DNA of 64,000 bases. Origin: Collinsella sp. (GTDB taxonomy: Bacteria > Actinomycetota > Coriobacteriia > Coriobacteriales > Coriobacteriaceae). How positions within the stretch are numbered: the first letter of the stretch is position 1; each line of letters opens with the position of its first letter. The notes under the pieces were generated by a model that worked only from the letters and a program-made list of their open reading frames with translations, searched no databases and had not been told where the DNA came from. Both the position numbers and the translations under genes were made by a program. Shown piece by piece: positions 47,102 to 56,123 of the stretch. Where the stretch lies: the NCBI GenBank assembly GCA_031294825.1, contig JAUMPM010000040.1, positions 1-64,000 of the forward strand, given 5' to 3'.

Positions 47102-47684
47102 CGGGCTCGACCGTCCAGGTGATCGTTGCAACCTGATCGCCTTCGCCGGTTACGTGGAAGATGTCGCGCGTGACGCGGGCGACGTTTCCGCTTGTCTTGA
47201 GCTTAATTTTGTCTGTGCCGCCGGCAATGCCCTGGTAGCCCATGTCGAAGGCTGCATTCTTGGAAAGATCGAGGCCCGTCCCCTGCATTGCGGCGCTGGC
47301 GTTCTGGAGTGCGCCGTCGGGGCCGACCTTAAAGTCGATGGAGTTCTGCGCGGTTCCGGCCTTGGCGTCGGCAGCAATGGTCCAGGTGTTCATGGCGTCG
47401 ATCTTCATGTTGGTGACATGGATGCCGTAGGCCGAATGATTGTCGATGGTGGTCGCGTCTTCTGAGGGGCCCTGAAGCGTGCCGTCGGCCTTGGCGACGA
47501 AGGGAATAACCGTCGGAACTTTGAACTCAACGTTGTCGATCTCGGTCCTGACCATTACTTTCGTGGTTCCAACGCGCCCGGCCGCCATAGCTGGCGTCGG
47601 GGCAGCGCCCATTGCGAGCGCGAGCGCGAGCCCTGCGCCCACGACGAGCGCTCTGGCTCCGTTCATGTTTCTGGTGATGTCCAT
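47085..47684 (-). CDS. Secreted protein of unknown function, surface cluster
   Basis: A 199-aa exported protein. The signal peptide is long (VVGAGLALALAMGAAPTPAMAA), and the mature part is Thr/Asp/Gly-rich with predicted beta structure (TTKVMVRTEIDNVEFKVPTV, HSAYGIHVTNMKID, WTIAADAKAG, KIKLKTSGNVARVTRD, ATITWTVE). It has no cysteines and no anchor. The style (short beta protein with alternating hydrophobics) resembles structural subunits of surface layers or filaments, but I cannot name a family. AAGGAA precedes the ATG. The next gene overlaps its end. Confidence 0.65.
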   Translation of the reverse strand: MDITRNMNGARALVVGAGLALALAMGAAPTPAMAAGRVGTTKVMVRTEIDNVEFKVPTVIPFVAKADGTLQGPSEDATTIDNHSAYGIHVTNMKIDAMNTWTIAADAKAGTAQNSIDFKVGPDGALQNASAAMQGTGLDLSKNAAFDMGYQGIAGGTDKIKLKTSGNVARVTRDIFHVTGEGDQVATITWTVEPGAHTA

Positions 47685-47774
47685 GGTCGTTCCTTTCTAT
47701 TCGCCGCGGGCCGTCCCCGCGATGATTGGACGAATGCTGGTGAATTGCGTGCGGTGCCGCGTCGGCCGGAAAAG

Positions 47775-48284
47775 CTAGTTCTCGGCTTGCTCAACCCGCA
47801 CCTTGACACGTGTCGGATTGCCGTGGCTGTCGAGGGTCTTGGCATCGAGTGCCTGGATCTCGATGTACGCCTCGCCTTCTTTGATGTCGCCGGCGGGGCA
47901 CGTCTCGATTGTCTTGCCGGTCTCGACCACACCGGATTCGTACATGGTCTCGTCGTTTTGGATGACGCGGAATCGCTGGGGAAATTTATTGTCTTGGACG
48001 TTTTGCACGTTGACGCGCAGCTTGCCGTCCTCCTGCAGCTGAGCGACCGGCGCGACCGAAATCGTCATCATGTTGTCGCGGACGATAGCGTCGAGCTCAT
48101 CTTGGATTTCCTGACGCGTTTTGCCCTCGGCCGTCGTAACCGAAGCGCCCGCCTCGGGTACGGGCTGCGACTGCCAAGCGTATAGTCCTACGGCGACAAG
48201 GGCGCAGACGATGGCCAAACAGGCAACGATGAGCTTTTTGCGACGACCCAGGCCTACAAAGTGGGGTGGCCTCTTCGCGCTCAT
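47775..48284 (-). CDS. Membrane-anchored extracytoplasmic protein, surface cluster
   Basis: A 169-aa protein with a basic N-terminus (GRRKK), one membrane helix (LIVACLAIVCALVAVGLYAW) and an outside domain. There TRQEIQDELDAIVRDNMM is helical and the rest beta-rich (ISVAPVAQ, LRVNVQNVQDNKFPQRFRVI, TMYESGVVETGKTIE, AYIEIQALD). No lipobox. It overlaps the preceding 98-aa gene by four bases (ATGA) and is 90 bases from the next. Its role is unknown; it could be an assembly or tethering factor for the secreted proteins encoded downstream. Confidence 0.65.
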   Translation of the reverse strand: MSAKRPPHFVGLGRRKKLIVACLAIVCALVAVGLYAWQSQPVPEAGASVTTAEGKTRQEIQDELDAIVRDNMMTISVAPVAQLQEDGKLRVNVQNVQDNKFPQRFRVIQNDETMYESGVVETGKTIETCPAGDIKEGEAYIEIQALDAKTLDSHGNPTRVKVRVEQAEN

Positions 48285-48577
48285 GCGGCATCCTTGGCGG
48301 TATAGATGCGCGCAAAGGTGGACGGGTCCGCTCCAAAGAGCATGTGAAGCATCAGGCGGCGCGAGTAAGCAAGCTCGTCGAAGTCGGGAGGGAGCTCGAT
48401 GTCGTGGATATGCGCGATGTGGTGGGCGAGCGCCGAGAACGACTCGGGGTCGCAGATCACATCGGTGGTAACGTGGTAGACCGTCGTATCGGGGAATGCC
48501 TCTTCGTCGAAAGGCAGGAGATGGGGATCGTCGTCGACTTCGATGGCGATGCCGTACTGGGGCCAGTAATATGCCAT
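48281..48577 (-). CDS. Small cytosolic protein heading the surface cluster
   Basis: A 98-aa protein with no signal peptide or membrane helix: MAYYWPQYGIAIEVDDDPHL, then VYHVTTDVICDPESFSALAH, and a C-terminal helix. YSRRLMLHMLFGADPSTFAR resembles the end of endonuclease-like or DUF559-type small proteins, but I cannot assign a family. ATG 48577 has GGGAGG 5 bases upstream; the frame from 48658 lacks an RBS. It overlaps the membrane-anchored gene by four bases. Confidence 0.55.
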   Translation of the reverse strand: MAYYWPQYGIAIEVDDDPHLLPFDEEAFPDTTVYHVTTDVICDPESFSALAHHIAHIHDIELPPDFDELAYSRRLMLHMLFGADPSTFARIYTAKDAA

Positions 48578-48598
48578 GGGAACCTCCCTGCTTCTTGG

Positions 48599-48622
48599 GC
48601 CAAAACTTCTATCGGTTTTGGC
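48599..48622. promoter_or_regulatory. Hairpin upstream of the surface cluster
   Basis: GCCAAAAC-N8-GTTTTGGC, perfect 8-bp arms, 22 bases before the first gene of the cluster. The remainder of the 346-base divergent gap up to 48923 has TTGACC/CTGACC/TTGACG hexamers around 48650-48685, possible -35 elements or half sites, and nothing else I can identify. Confidence 0.4.
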
Positions 48623-48923
48623 TGTCGATGCCGACCGTATCAGTCGCAACTTGACCAATTTCTGACCAAATGCTTGACGGATTGGCGTCTCAGCAGGTAA
48701 AAGGCGGCAAAAATTACTTCAACTTTTTTCGGGCGACAATCGAGCGATCGGCGACGGCGGGGCCATATGTGTCAAAAGCATCGTCTGCCGAGGAAACCTT
48801 GCCGCTCGCCGAATTGCACGAACGTAAAAATCGCCAATTATGGAGACGGTCTCGAACACGTCGACGAAACGATGCGGTAACATCTCCCTGCAAACACTGT
48901 AGTTAGCTAAAGGGGGAGTTCGC

Positions 48924-50525
48924 GTGTCTGCAACCATCAAACCCTTCACCGACGAGTTCGAAGAGTATGGCCGCGATGAGTCTCGCACGTCGGGCGAGGC
49001 CTCGAGCATCTCGTTTCCGACAACGGAAGACGAGGTCCGTGCCATTTTGGAAAAGCTCCATGCCGAGCGTGTCCCGGTAACGGTTCAGGGCGCCCGAACC
49101 GGCCTTGCCGCCGGTGCCGTGCCCCACGGCGGGCATATCCTCAATACTTCCCGTATGAATCGCTACTTGGGCCTTCGCCGCGATGAACAAGGTCGCTTTC
49201 TACTGCGCGTGGAGCCGGGTGTTGTGCTTTCTGAGCTGCGCAAGCAGCTGGGCAAGAAGGTGCTGCCGACTGCTGGTTGGGACCAGGCATCGCTTGAGGC
49301 CTACGAGGAGTTCCAAGAGGCCCCCGAGCAGTTCTTTCCCACCGATCCCACCGAGACGTCTGCCTGTCTGGGCGGCATGGCGGCATGTAACGCCTCTGGT
49401 GCCCGCAGCTACGCCTACGGCTCCTTGCGCCCACATATCACGGGACTCCACGTCGCGCTGCCTGATGGCGATTTGCTTGAGCTTCAGCGCGGCGAGGCTT
49501 TTGCCCAGGGCCGCCACCTGTCACTCGTGACGGCAGAGGGCCACACACTCGAGCTCGATCTTCCCGGCTATACCATGCCCAAGACAAAAAATGCCTCAGG
49601 CTATTTCGTTGCGGACGAAATGGACGCCATCGACCTCTTTATCGGTGCGTGCGGCACACTCGGCGTCATTACCGAGCTCGAGATCGCCCTGCAGGCGGCG
49701 CCTGCGGTCGTTTGGGGTGTGAGCTGCTTTTTCGATAGCGAAGACAAGGCCGTGTCCTTTACCGATTCCGTGCGTCCCGTCCTGTCCCATGCGGCTGCCA
49801 TCGAGTACTTCGACGCTGGCGCCCTGGATATTCTACGTCGCCAGCGCGAGCAGTCGACGGCGTTTGCCTCGCTGCCGGCGCTCGACAAAGACGCCAAGGT
49901 CTGTGTCTACGTGGAGCTCGACTGCGATGACGAGGCCCAGGCGACCGAGGAACTGTACCACCTGGGATGGGTGCTGGAGCTTGCGGGCGGCCGCGACGAT
50001 GCGACATGGGTCGCGCGCACCGAGGTCGATCGCGAGTGCCAGCGATTCTTCCGCCACGCGGTGCCCGAGAGCGTCAACATGCTTATCGACGAGCGTCGCC
50101 GCATCGACCCCACCATCACCAAGCTGGGCTCGGACATGTCGGTGCCCAATGCACGCCTTGCCGATGTCGTGGCCCTCTATCGCCGCACACTGGCCGAAAG
50201 CGGGCTTGAATCTGCTGCCTGGGGGCACATCGGTAACAACCATCTGCATGTGAACATCCTGCCGCGCGATGCGCAAGACTACCGTCGCGGTGGCGAGCTG
50301 TTTGCCCAGTGGGCTGCGGAGGTAACGGCTATGGGCGGTGCCGTTTCTGCCGAGCACGGCGTCGGCAAGATCAAGGCGGGCTTCTTAGAGACGATGTACG
50401 GTCACGAGGCCATGGTTGAGTCGGCGCGGCTCAAGCTCCAGCTCGATCCCGACGGGCAGCTGGGTCGCGGCAACCTGTTTTCGGAGAAGCTCTTGGATGA
50501 ACTCGTCCAGAAAGGGGGCGCGTGA
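48924..50525 (+). CDS. lctD: FAD-linked lactate dehydrogenase (LctD/GlcD type)
   Basis: A 533-aa flavoprotein of the GlcD / D-lactate dehydrogenase family. The FAD-binding PCMH domain fills residues 30-220 (VPVTVQGARTGLAAGAVPHGG, TDPTETSACLGGMAACNASGARS, MPKTKNASGYF). The FAD-linked oxidase C-terminal domain ends with WGHIGNNHLHVN and EHGVGKIKAGF. With the EtfB and ferredoxin-EtfA genes directly downstream it matches the Acetobacterium LctBCD complex, which oxidises lactate with NAD+ by coupling to ferredoxin oxidation. GTG 48924 follows AAGGGGGAG. Role in lactate use is inferred from the operon. Confidence 0.9.
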   Translation: MSATIKPFTDEFEEYGRDESRTSGEASSISFPTTEDEVRAILEKLHAERVPVTVQGARTGLAAGAVPHGGHILNTSRMNRYLGLRRDEQGRFLLRVEPGVVLSELRKQLGKKVLPTAGWDQASLEAYEEFQEAPEQFFPTDPTETSACLGGMAACNASGARSYAYGSLRPHITGLHVALPDGDLLELQRGEAFAQGRHLSLVTAEGHTLELDLPGYTMPKTKNASGYFVADEMDAIDLFIGACGTLGVITELEIALQAAPAVVWGVSCFFDSEDKAVSFTDSVRPVLSHAAAIEYFDAGALDILRRQREQSTAFASLPALDKDAKVCVYVELDCDDEAQATEELYHLGWVLELAGGRDDATWVARTEVDRECQRFFRHAVPESVNMLIDERRRIDPTITKLGSDMSVPNARLADVVALYRRTLAESGLESAAWGHIGNNHLHVNILPRDAQDYRRGGELFAQWAAEVTAMGGAVSAEHGVGKIKAGFLETMYGHEAMVESARLKLQLDPDGQLGRGNLFSEKLLDELVQKGGA

Positions 50526-50527
50526 AT

Positions 50528-51343
50528 ATGAGTGATTTCCATATGGTGGTGTGCGTTAAGGCCGTGCCGGGCAGCACCGAGGTCAAGATGGACCCCAAGA
50601 CCAATACCATCGTGCGTGATGGCAAGCAGGCGGTCATTAACCCGTTCGATGCGAGCGCTCTGGAATGCGCGCTGGCGCTGAAGGACGACTTTATCGGCTT
50701 TGGCATGGACGTGCGCGTGACGGTGGTGTCGATGGGCATCCCCGCGACCGAGTCGCTGCTGCGCGACTGCATCGCTCGAGGTGCCGACGACGCGCTGCTG
50801 CTGACCGATCGCGCCTTTGCAGGTGCCGATACCCTGGCAACCACCTATGCCCTCAAGTGCGGCATCGAGGCGCTCGACGAGGACTTCGACCTGCTCATCT
50901 GCGGCAAGATGGCGGTGGATGGCGATACGGCCCAGATTGGCCCCGAGCTTGCCGGTGCTTTTGAGATTCCCTGTGTGACCGACGTGAGCTGCGTGCAAAG
51001 CGCGGGCTTTACGACCTGTGGTTCACTGGCGCTTGTTCACGGCTGCGATGCCGGCGAGGAGACGGTGTGTCTTGAGATGCCGTGCGTGATGACGACTGCC
51101 AAGGAGATTGGCCAGTTGCGTATGCCGAGTATTGCCGGTATTCGCGCGGCGGAGGAGGCGGACGTGCGCGTGGTCAGTGCCGCCGACGTGAACGCCGACC
51201 CCGCGCGTTGCGGTCTTGCCGGGTCGCCGACACAGGTCGTGCGCTCGTTTGTGCCCGACCGTGACCAAACGTGCGAGGACGTTGACGGAACGGCGTCCGA
51301 GCAGGCGGCAAAACTTGCCAAGATTATCGAGGGGATGGCATAG
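50528..51343 (+). CDS. lctB: Electron-transfer flavoprotein beta subunit (LctB type)
   Basis: A 271-aa EtfB: MVVCVKAVPGSTEVKMDPKT, INPFDASALECALALKD, VSMGIPATESLLRDCIARGAD, and the conserved loop LICGKMAVDGDTAQIGPELA. EtfB carries the nucleotide- or FAD-binding site of the Etf pair; bifurcating Etfs bind a second FAD. The gene begins within the end of lctD (GTG 50522 or ATG 50528; the ATG has the better spacing from the G-run). It is followed directly by lctC. Confidence 0.92.
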   Translation: MSDFHMVVCVKAVPGSTEVKMDPKTNTIVRDGKQAVINPFDASALECALALKDDFIGFGMDVRVTVVSMGIPATESLLRDCIARGADDALLLTDRAFAGADTLATTYALKCGIEALDEDFDLLICGKMAVDGDTAQIGPELAGAFEIPCVTDVSCVQSAGFTTCGSLALVHGCDAGEETVCLEMPCVMTTAKEIGQLRMPSIAGIRAAEEADVRVVSAADVNADPARCGLAGSPTQVVRSFVPDRDQTCEDVDGTASEQAAKLAKIIEGMA

Positions 51344-52549
51344 ATGAGCGGACTGATTATCGATAGCGAAGCCTGTATCGGCTGCGGTCGCTGCGTTCGC
51401 GCCTGTGCCTCGGGCGGCATCGTAGTGGAAGGCGAGCGACCCAGCCGATGCGCCCGCGTAACCGACGGCTGCATCCTATGCGGTGGGTGCGTCGACGCCT
51501 GCCCTGTCAACGCTATCTCGATCGAGCGTGACGAGGCCGCTGGTGCGGTTGACCTCGATGCGTATCGAGACATTTGGGTATTCGTGCAGACCGACGAGCA
51601 CGATACGGTGACTCCCGTTGCCTATGAGCTTATGGGCAAGGGCCGCGAGCTTGCCGATGCGCGCGGCTGCCGTCTGGTGGCACTGGTCGGTATGGGTCCC
51701 GAGGGTTCTCTCGGCGACCTGGAGCATCTGGTTTGCGCGGGCGCCGACGAAGTCCTGGCCTGTCGCGACGAGCGCCTGCGCCAAAACGATGCGGAGGTCT
51801 ACGCCCGCTTGATCTGCGATTTGGTAGCCGAATGCAAACCCGAGGCCATCCTATACGGTGCGACCGCCTTTGGCCGCGAACTGGCACCCGGCGTTGCCGT
51901 GCGCTTGCAGACGGGCCTTACGGCTGACTGCACCGTACTTTCGATGGATACGGAGACGGGACTGCTGCAACAGACGCGTCCGGCGTTTGGCGGCAACCTA
52001 ATGGCCACCATCGTCTGCCCCAATCATCGTCCCCAGATGGCAACGGTTCGTCCCGGCATCTTTAAGGCGCCCGACTTCGACTACGGCCGTTCCGGCGCGA
52101 TCACCCAGGTGATGCTTGCGGAAGACGTTAAGGCCCGTGTCGAGATCTCGATTCCCGCCGAGGAGTGGGGGCAGCAGGCTTCGATTGCCGATGCCGAGCG
52201 CCTTGTCGTGGTGGGTCGCGGCATTGGTTCCAAGAAAAACCTGCCGCTGATGCGAAAGCTCGCCGAGGCTCTGGGAGCCGAGCTTGGCTGCACGCGACCT
52301 GTCGTGGAGGCCGGCTGGTTGGAGTATCGCCATCAGATTGGCCAGACGGGCGTATCGGTTTCGCCCAAGCTTCTCGTGAGTATCGGTGTTTCGGGCGCCA
52401 TCCAGCATCTTGCCGGCATCGGTGGGGCGGAGTGCATTATCGCCATCAACGAGGACCCGGATGCCCCCATCTTTGGTGCTGCCCAGTACAAGGTTGTCGG
52501 TGATGCCGTCGAGGTCGTCGAGGAGCTGCTGGCCCAGCTTGAGCGCTAG
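51344..52549 (+). CDS. lctC: Electron-transfer flavoprotein alpha subunit with ferredoxin domain (LctC type)
   Basis: A 401-aa EtfA with two N-terminal [4Fe-4S] motifs (CIGCGRCVRAC at residues 11-21 and CILCGGCVDACP) fused ahead of the EtfA core (LLQQTRPAFGGNLMATI, VVGRGIGSKKNL, VGQTGV-like IGQTGVSVSP, IGVSGAIQHLAG). The added ferredoxin domain is the mark of the lactate-dehydrogenase-linked Etf of anaerobes. The stop codon overlaps that of the convergent HD-domain gene by 4 bases, sharing the palindrome CTAG. Confidence 0.93.
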   Translation: MSGLIIDSEACIGCGRCVRACASGGIVVEGERPSRCARVTDGCILCGGCVDACPVNAISIERDEAAGAVDLDAYRDIWVFVQTDEHDTVTPVAYELMGKGRELADARGCRLVALVGMGPEGSLGDLEHLVCAGADEVLACRDERLRQNDAEVYARLICDLVAECKPEAILYGATAFGRELAPGVAVRLQTGLTADCTVLSMDTETGLLQQTRPAFGGNLMATIVCPNHRPQMATVRPGIFKAPDFDYGRSGAITQVMLAEDVKARVEISIPAEEWGQQASIADAERLVVVGRGIGSKKNLPLMRKLAEALGAELGCTRPVVEAGWLEYRHQIGQTGVSVSPKLLVSIGVSGAIQHLAGIGGAECIIAINEDPDAPIFGAAQYKVVGDAVEVVEELLAQLER

Positions 52550-53358
52550 GCGCGCGCCAGCCAGTCGCGCATCTCGTCCTTTAGACGCTCCCAGGTCGCT
52601 TGCGTGGCGGGATCGGCAAAGGGGCGCGTAATGCCAAAGGGCGCGTCGAGCAGGCGGTAGATATCGCCCTGCTCGCGCGCCAGCGCGCGGCTCGCTGGAT
52701 AGACGAGCTCAAGCATAAAGCAGATGAGTCCCACCAGGTAGTCTGCGGGCTCGTCGCGCTCATCGCGCGTGACGCAGCGGCGCTCGTCAAAGGCAGCGAG
52801 AGCCGGTGTCGAGAACCGGCTGGCGAGAAATGTGTCCTCATCAACCTTGAGGATGGTGTCGACGGTGCTGTCGGCGATGGTGCGCATAATGTCGATCTTG
52901 TCGCCATCGCGTACGATGTCGCAGAAGCACCGTGTACGCTCGTCGAGTTGTGCCGGCAGACGAAAGTCGCTGTGATAGGCGATGCTCGCGCGGATGAGCT
53001 CGTCGTGCTCGTCGGTCTCGATAAAATCTCGGATGCTTGTTGTGGCAGGCGCGTCGTCGGGGTTTTCGCCAAAGAGAACCTCGACGCCCAACGCTGCGTG
53101 GCTCATACTCTCGGCGTCCTTAAAGGTGTCCCAGCGCCGCAACTGTTCAAAGCGTCCCATATCGTGTAACAGGCCGCAAAGCCAGGCCAGGTCAATATCC
53201 TCTGTCGACCAGCTCTGCTCGCGCGCCACGGCATCGCATGCCTCGGCAACGTGGTACGTATGCTCGATTTTGAGCGCGATACGTGGATTGGCGGCATCGT
53301 AGGCATCGGTGTAGGTCTTGAAGGCCGCCGCAGCCCGCGTTCGATCGATAGCTGTCAT
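52546..53358 (-). CDS. HD-domain phosphohydrolase
   Basis: A 270-aa metal-dependent hydrolase of the HD superfamily. The pattern is H (KIEHTYHVAEAC), HD (LLHDMGRFEQLR), H (SHAALGVE), and D late in VRDGDKIDIM. HD proteins of this length usually cleave phosphate from nucleotides, but the substrate is unknown. It converges on lctC with a 4-base overlap of the two stop codons, so there is no room for a terminator. Its own upstream region (53359-53579) is shared with kdgT in divergent orientation. Confidence 0.85.
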   Translation of the reverse strand: MTAIDRTRAAAAFKTYTDAYDAANPRIALKIEHTYHVAEACDAVAREQSWSTEDIDLAWLCGLLHDMGRFEQLRRWDTFKDAESMSHAALGVEVLFGENPDDAPATTSIRDFIETDEHDELIRASIAYHSDFRLPAQLDERTRCFCDIVRDGDKIDIMRTIADSTVDTILKVDEDTFLASRFSTPALAAFDERRCVTRDERDEPADYLVGLICFMLELVYPASRALAREQGDIYRLLDAPFGITRPFADPATQATWERLKDEMRDWLARA

Positions 53359-53579
53359 AATGGCTTCCTAAAAATTGTGTCTTTCTGTGTCTTTCGATCC
53401 GGTGGCAATTGTAGGTGAACTCGGTTGCTGCCGGGCGATGATTCTGCCATGTCGTTGCCTGACCCAACGAATCGAATTTCTCACCGAGCTGGTCTGCTTC
53501 TTCTGGTACCATGGTCAAACTTTACTGTAGCAAAGCGTGACGTGGGCTTTTGTTCTGCGTCAGCGGAAATGGGGGTTTC

Positions 53580-54602
53580 ATGGCACAGGGAGCGACCGCC
53601 AACGAGCAAAAGAAATTCAAGGTACCGCGTATCCCGGGCGACATCATGGTCTATCCCATGATTGTTGGCCTTTTGCTCAACACTTTCTGTCCGCAGGTCT
53701 TTGAGATCGGCGGCTTCTTTACGGCTGCCTGCCGCGGCGGCTCCAATACCATCGTCGCTGCGATCCTGCTCTTCGTGGGTGCCGGCATCAGCTTTAAGTC
53801 CACGCCGGGCGCTATCAAGACCGGCATTGTCGTACTGATCCCCAAGCTTGTTGTTGCGGCCGCCCTTGGCTTGGGTGTGGCATATTTCTTTAACGACAAC
53901 TTCCTGGGCCTGAGCTCGGTCTCAATCATCGGCGGCATTACGTTTTGCAACATGGCGCTCTATACGGGCATCATGGGCGAGTTCGGCGACGAGTCCGAGC
54001 AGGGCGCCGTCGGTATCCTGTTCTTTACGGCCGGCCCCGCCGTCACCATGATCATCCTCGGTGTCTCGGGTCTCGCCAACATCCCCGTCGGCACCATCAT
54101 CGGATCCATCCTGCCGCTTGTTATCGGCATGGTTCTGGGCAACCTCTTCCCGTTCATCAAGAACCTGCTGGTCCCCGGCTCCAATCCTGCGATCGCTGTC
54201 ATCGGTTTTCAGCTCGGTGCGTCCATGAGCCTGTCGAGCTTTATCACCGGCGGTATTTCCGGTATCTTGCTGGGCCTTGTTACGCTCTTTATCGTCAGCC
54301 CCATCACCTTTGCGTTCGAGCGCCTGTGCGGTGGTAACGGCAAGGCGGCCGTTGCCTGCTCCACTATCGCCGGCACGGCCATGACCACGCCGGTCGCCCT
54401 CGCCGAGGTCGCACCGCGTTATGCCGAGCTTGCGCCCACCGCGTACGCTCAGATCGCCACCGCCGTCATCATCACGGCGATCTTGGCCCCGATTCTGACC
54501 GGCTGGGTCGATAAGAAGTTCTGTCAGGGCAAGGAGGATCTGTCGTTTGCCGGTGTCGAGGCCATCGAGGAGGCCGTCGCGACCGACATCGACGGCGAGT
54601 AA
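53580..54602 (+). CDS. kdgT: 2-keto-3-deoxygluconate permease
   Basis: A 340-aa membrane transporter with about ten hydrophobic segments and the KdgT pattern: VPGxxM-type start (IPGDIMVYPMIVGLLLNTF), FVGAGISFKSTPGAIKTGIV, GGITFCNMALYTGIMGEFGD, and AGTAMTTPVALAEVAP. It imports 2-keto-3-deoxygluconate, a pectin and hexuronate breakdown product, with protons. ATG 53580 is used; the 10-residue longer frame lacks an RBS. No kdgK, kdgA or regulator is nearby, so the pathway must be encoded elsewhere or the substrate differs. Confidence 0.9.
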   Translation: MAQGATANEQKKFKVPRIPGDIMVYPMIVGLLLNTFCPQVFEIGGFFTAACRGGSNTIVAAILLFVGAGISFKSTPGAIKTGIVVLIPKLVVAAALGLGVAYFFNDNFLGLSSVSIIGGITFCNMALYTGIMGEFGDESEQGAVGILFFTAGPAVTMIILGVSGLANIPVGTIIGSILPLVIGMVLGNLFPFIKNLLVPGSNPAIAVIGFQLGASMSLSSFITGGISGILLGLVTLFIVSPITFAFERLCGGNGKAAVACSTIAGTAMTTPVALAEVAPRYAELAPTAYAQIATAVIITAILAPILTGWVDKKFCQGKEDLSFAGVEAIEEAVATDIDGE

Positions 54603-54647
54603 TCGTTGACGCGAGTCAATCAAGCCGGCGTGCAATTCGCGCCGTTT

Positions 54648-54730
54648 GAGCGCCCGAACGAAAGCTGTCTTGCAGTGACGTTCGGGCGCTCTGCTATTAT
54701 TCCCCTTACCCCTGCGGAGTAGGGGTGTTT
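54648..54730 (+). terminator. Tandem hairpins after kdgT
   Basis: First stem: GAGCGCCCGAACG (54648-54660) pairs with 54679-54691, 13 bp perfect, no T-run. Second stem: ACCCCT (54708-54713) with AGGGGT (54721-54726), followed by GTTTATT. Confidence 0.6.
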
Positions 54731-54789
54731 ATTGCCCAGACACGAATCGGGCGATTCTGACCACTTGGATATTGAAGGGATGGCGTCTA

Positions 54790-55934
54790 GTGGTTAAGGC
54801 ACTCAAGATTGAGATATTCCTGCTATGCATGATTGTTCTTATCGGGCTTGCCGCGCGAAGTCGCCACTCCTTGTTCTCGAGTACCCAGCAGTTATTGTTT
54901 AGTACGCTCGGCTACACCTCTGCCGCGTACATGTTATTCGATATAATCTGGACGCTTTCGGACGGTGTGGGCGGCACGCTGGGCATTGCTGCCAACTGGA
55001 TTTCCAACGCGGTTTCGTTTTCGCTCTTTGCCGCCGCGTGCCTCATTTGGTTTATCTATTCCGAGACGGTGCAGGGTTCTCGCCTTTTGACCGCGCGCTA
55101 TAGGATGGCGTTTGTAACGCTGCCTGCGGTGCTGGTAGAGTCGTACTGGCGTTTACTAGCTACTGGACGCATGCCCTGTTCTATATCGATGCGCAGGGCG
55201 CGTATCGTCGCGGTTTTGTCTATATGATCCAGCCCATCGTCAGCTACTGCTACGTTATATATACGTCCCTGCATGCGTTTATACAATCTTGCAAGGTCGA
55301 GAGCCTACAAAAGAAGGCCATCTATCAAACCTTGCCATTTTTCGCCATTCCGGCCTTGGTGGCCGGTGTCTTTCAGGTCTTTTATTCGGGTCCCTGCCTT
55401 AGTGTCGGCATCATGTTAAGTATGTTGCAGCTCTACATTGTTTGTCAGGAGCAGCTGATCTCGACCGACCCGTTGACTGGCCTTAACAATCGCAACCGTT
55501 TTGAGACCTATATGCTGTCGCTGTTCTCGGGTGCTGATCAGGCCGATGATGTGTATCTGCTTATGATGGACGCCGACGGCTTTAAGCTGATTAACGATCG
55601 CTATGGACATGTGGAGGGCGACCATGCTCTCCAGGTCATATCTGCTACGCTCAAAGAGGTCTGCTCGGCGTCTGGTGGTTTTATCGCACGTTATGGCGGC
55701 GATGAGTTCGTGGTGCTCCAGAAGGCTGCGGCGGAACAGGACATCATAGACCTGTGTTCGGCGATTAACGACGAGCTCGCTCGTGCCGAGGTGCCGTATG
55801 CATTGCGGATGTCCATCGGTTACGCGCGGGTCGGCGATAGTGTTGATACCTGGCAAGACTTACTTCGCGCTGCCGATGCGGAGCTCTACCGCGTCAAGGC
55901 CGAGAAAAAGAAAGCCGGTGTCCAGATACGCTAG
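54790..55934 (+). pseudogene. Frameshifted membrane-bound GGDEF diguanylate cyclase
   Basis: Two frames together encode one protein. The first (from GTG 54790, with AAGGGA 9 bases upstream) holds four to five membrane segments and stays in frame to about 55137. The second, in another frame, carries on with FTSYWTHALFYIDAQGAYRR, further membrane segments and a GGDEF domain (STDPLTGLNNRNRFETY, MMDADGFKLINDRYGH, RYGGDEFVVL). The shift lies near 55138, where two bases (GA) look inserted or one is missing; there is no homopolymer. The active-site GGDEF is intact. The protein would make c-di-GMP if the frame were restored. It could be a real lesion or an assembly error. Confidence 0.8.
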
Positions 55935-55937
55935 AAA

Positions 55938-55976
55938 AAGGGCGCACGACTGTTGCGATGGTCGTGCGCTCTTTTT
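55938..55976 (+). terminator. Terminator after GGDEF gene
   Basis: GCGCACGAC (55942-55950) pairs with GTCGTGCGC (55961-55969), flanked by AAAAAG and CTTTTT; TCTTTTT follows. Confidence 0.8.
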
Positions 55977-56123
55977 GCGTTTGCGGGGGCCACCGGCCAT
56001 AACGCCCAGGCGCGGTGCGGCAAGACGAGCGTCTGCCGCCGCGGCTCGGTACGAAATTAACGAGAACCAGTGTGCTCCATTAAGCTGAAGTGTGCGAACG
56101 CCCTCTCTAAAAAGGTGAGCTCG

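Noticed and set aside
55977..56123. Possible small RNA between the GGDEF and EamA genes
   Set aside because: GC-rich with short pairings only; no promoter-terminator pair could be placed.
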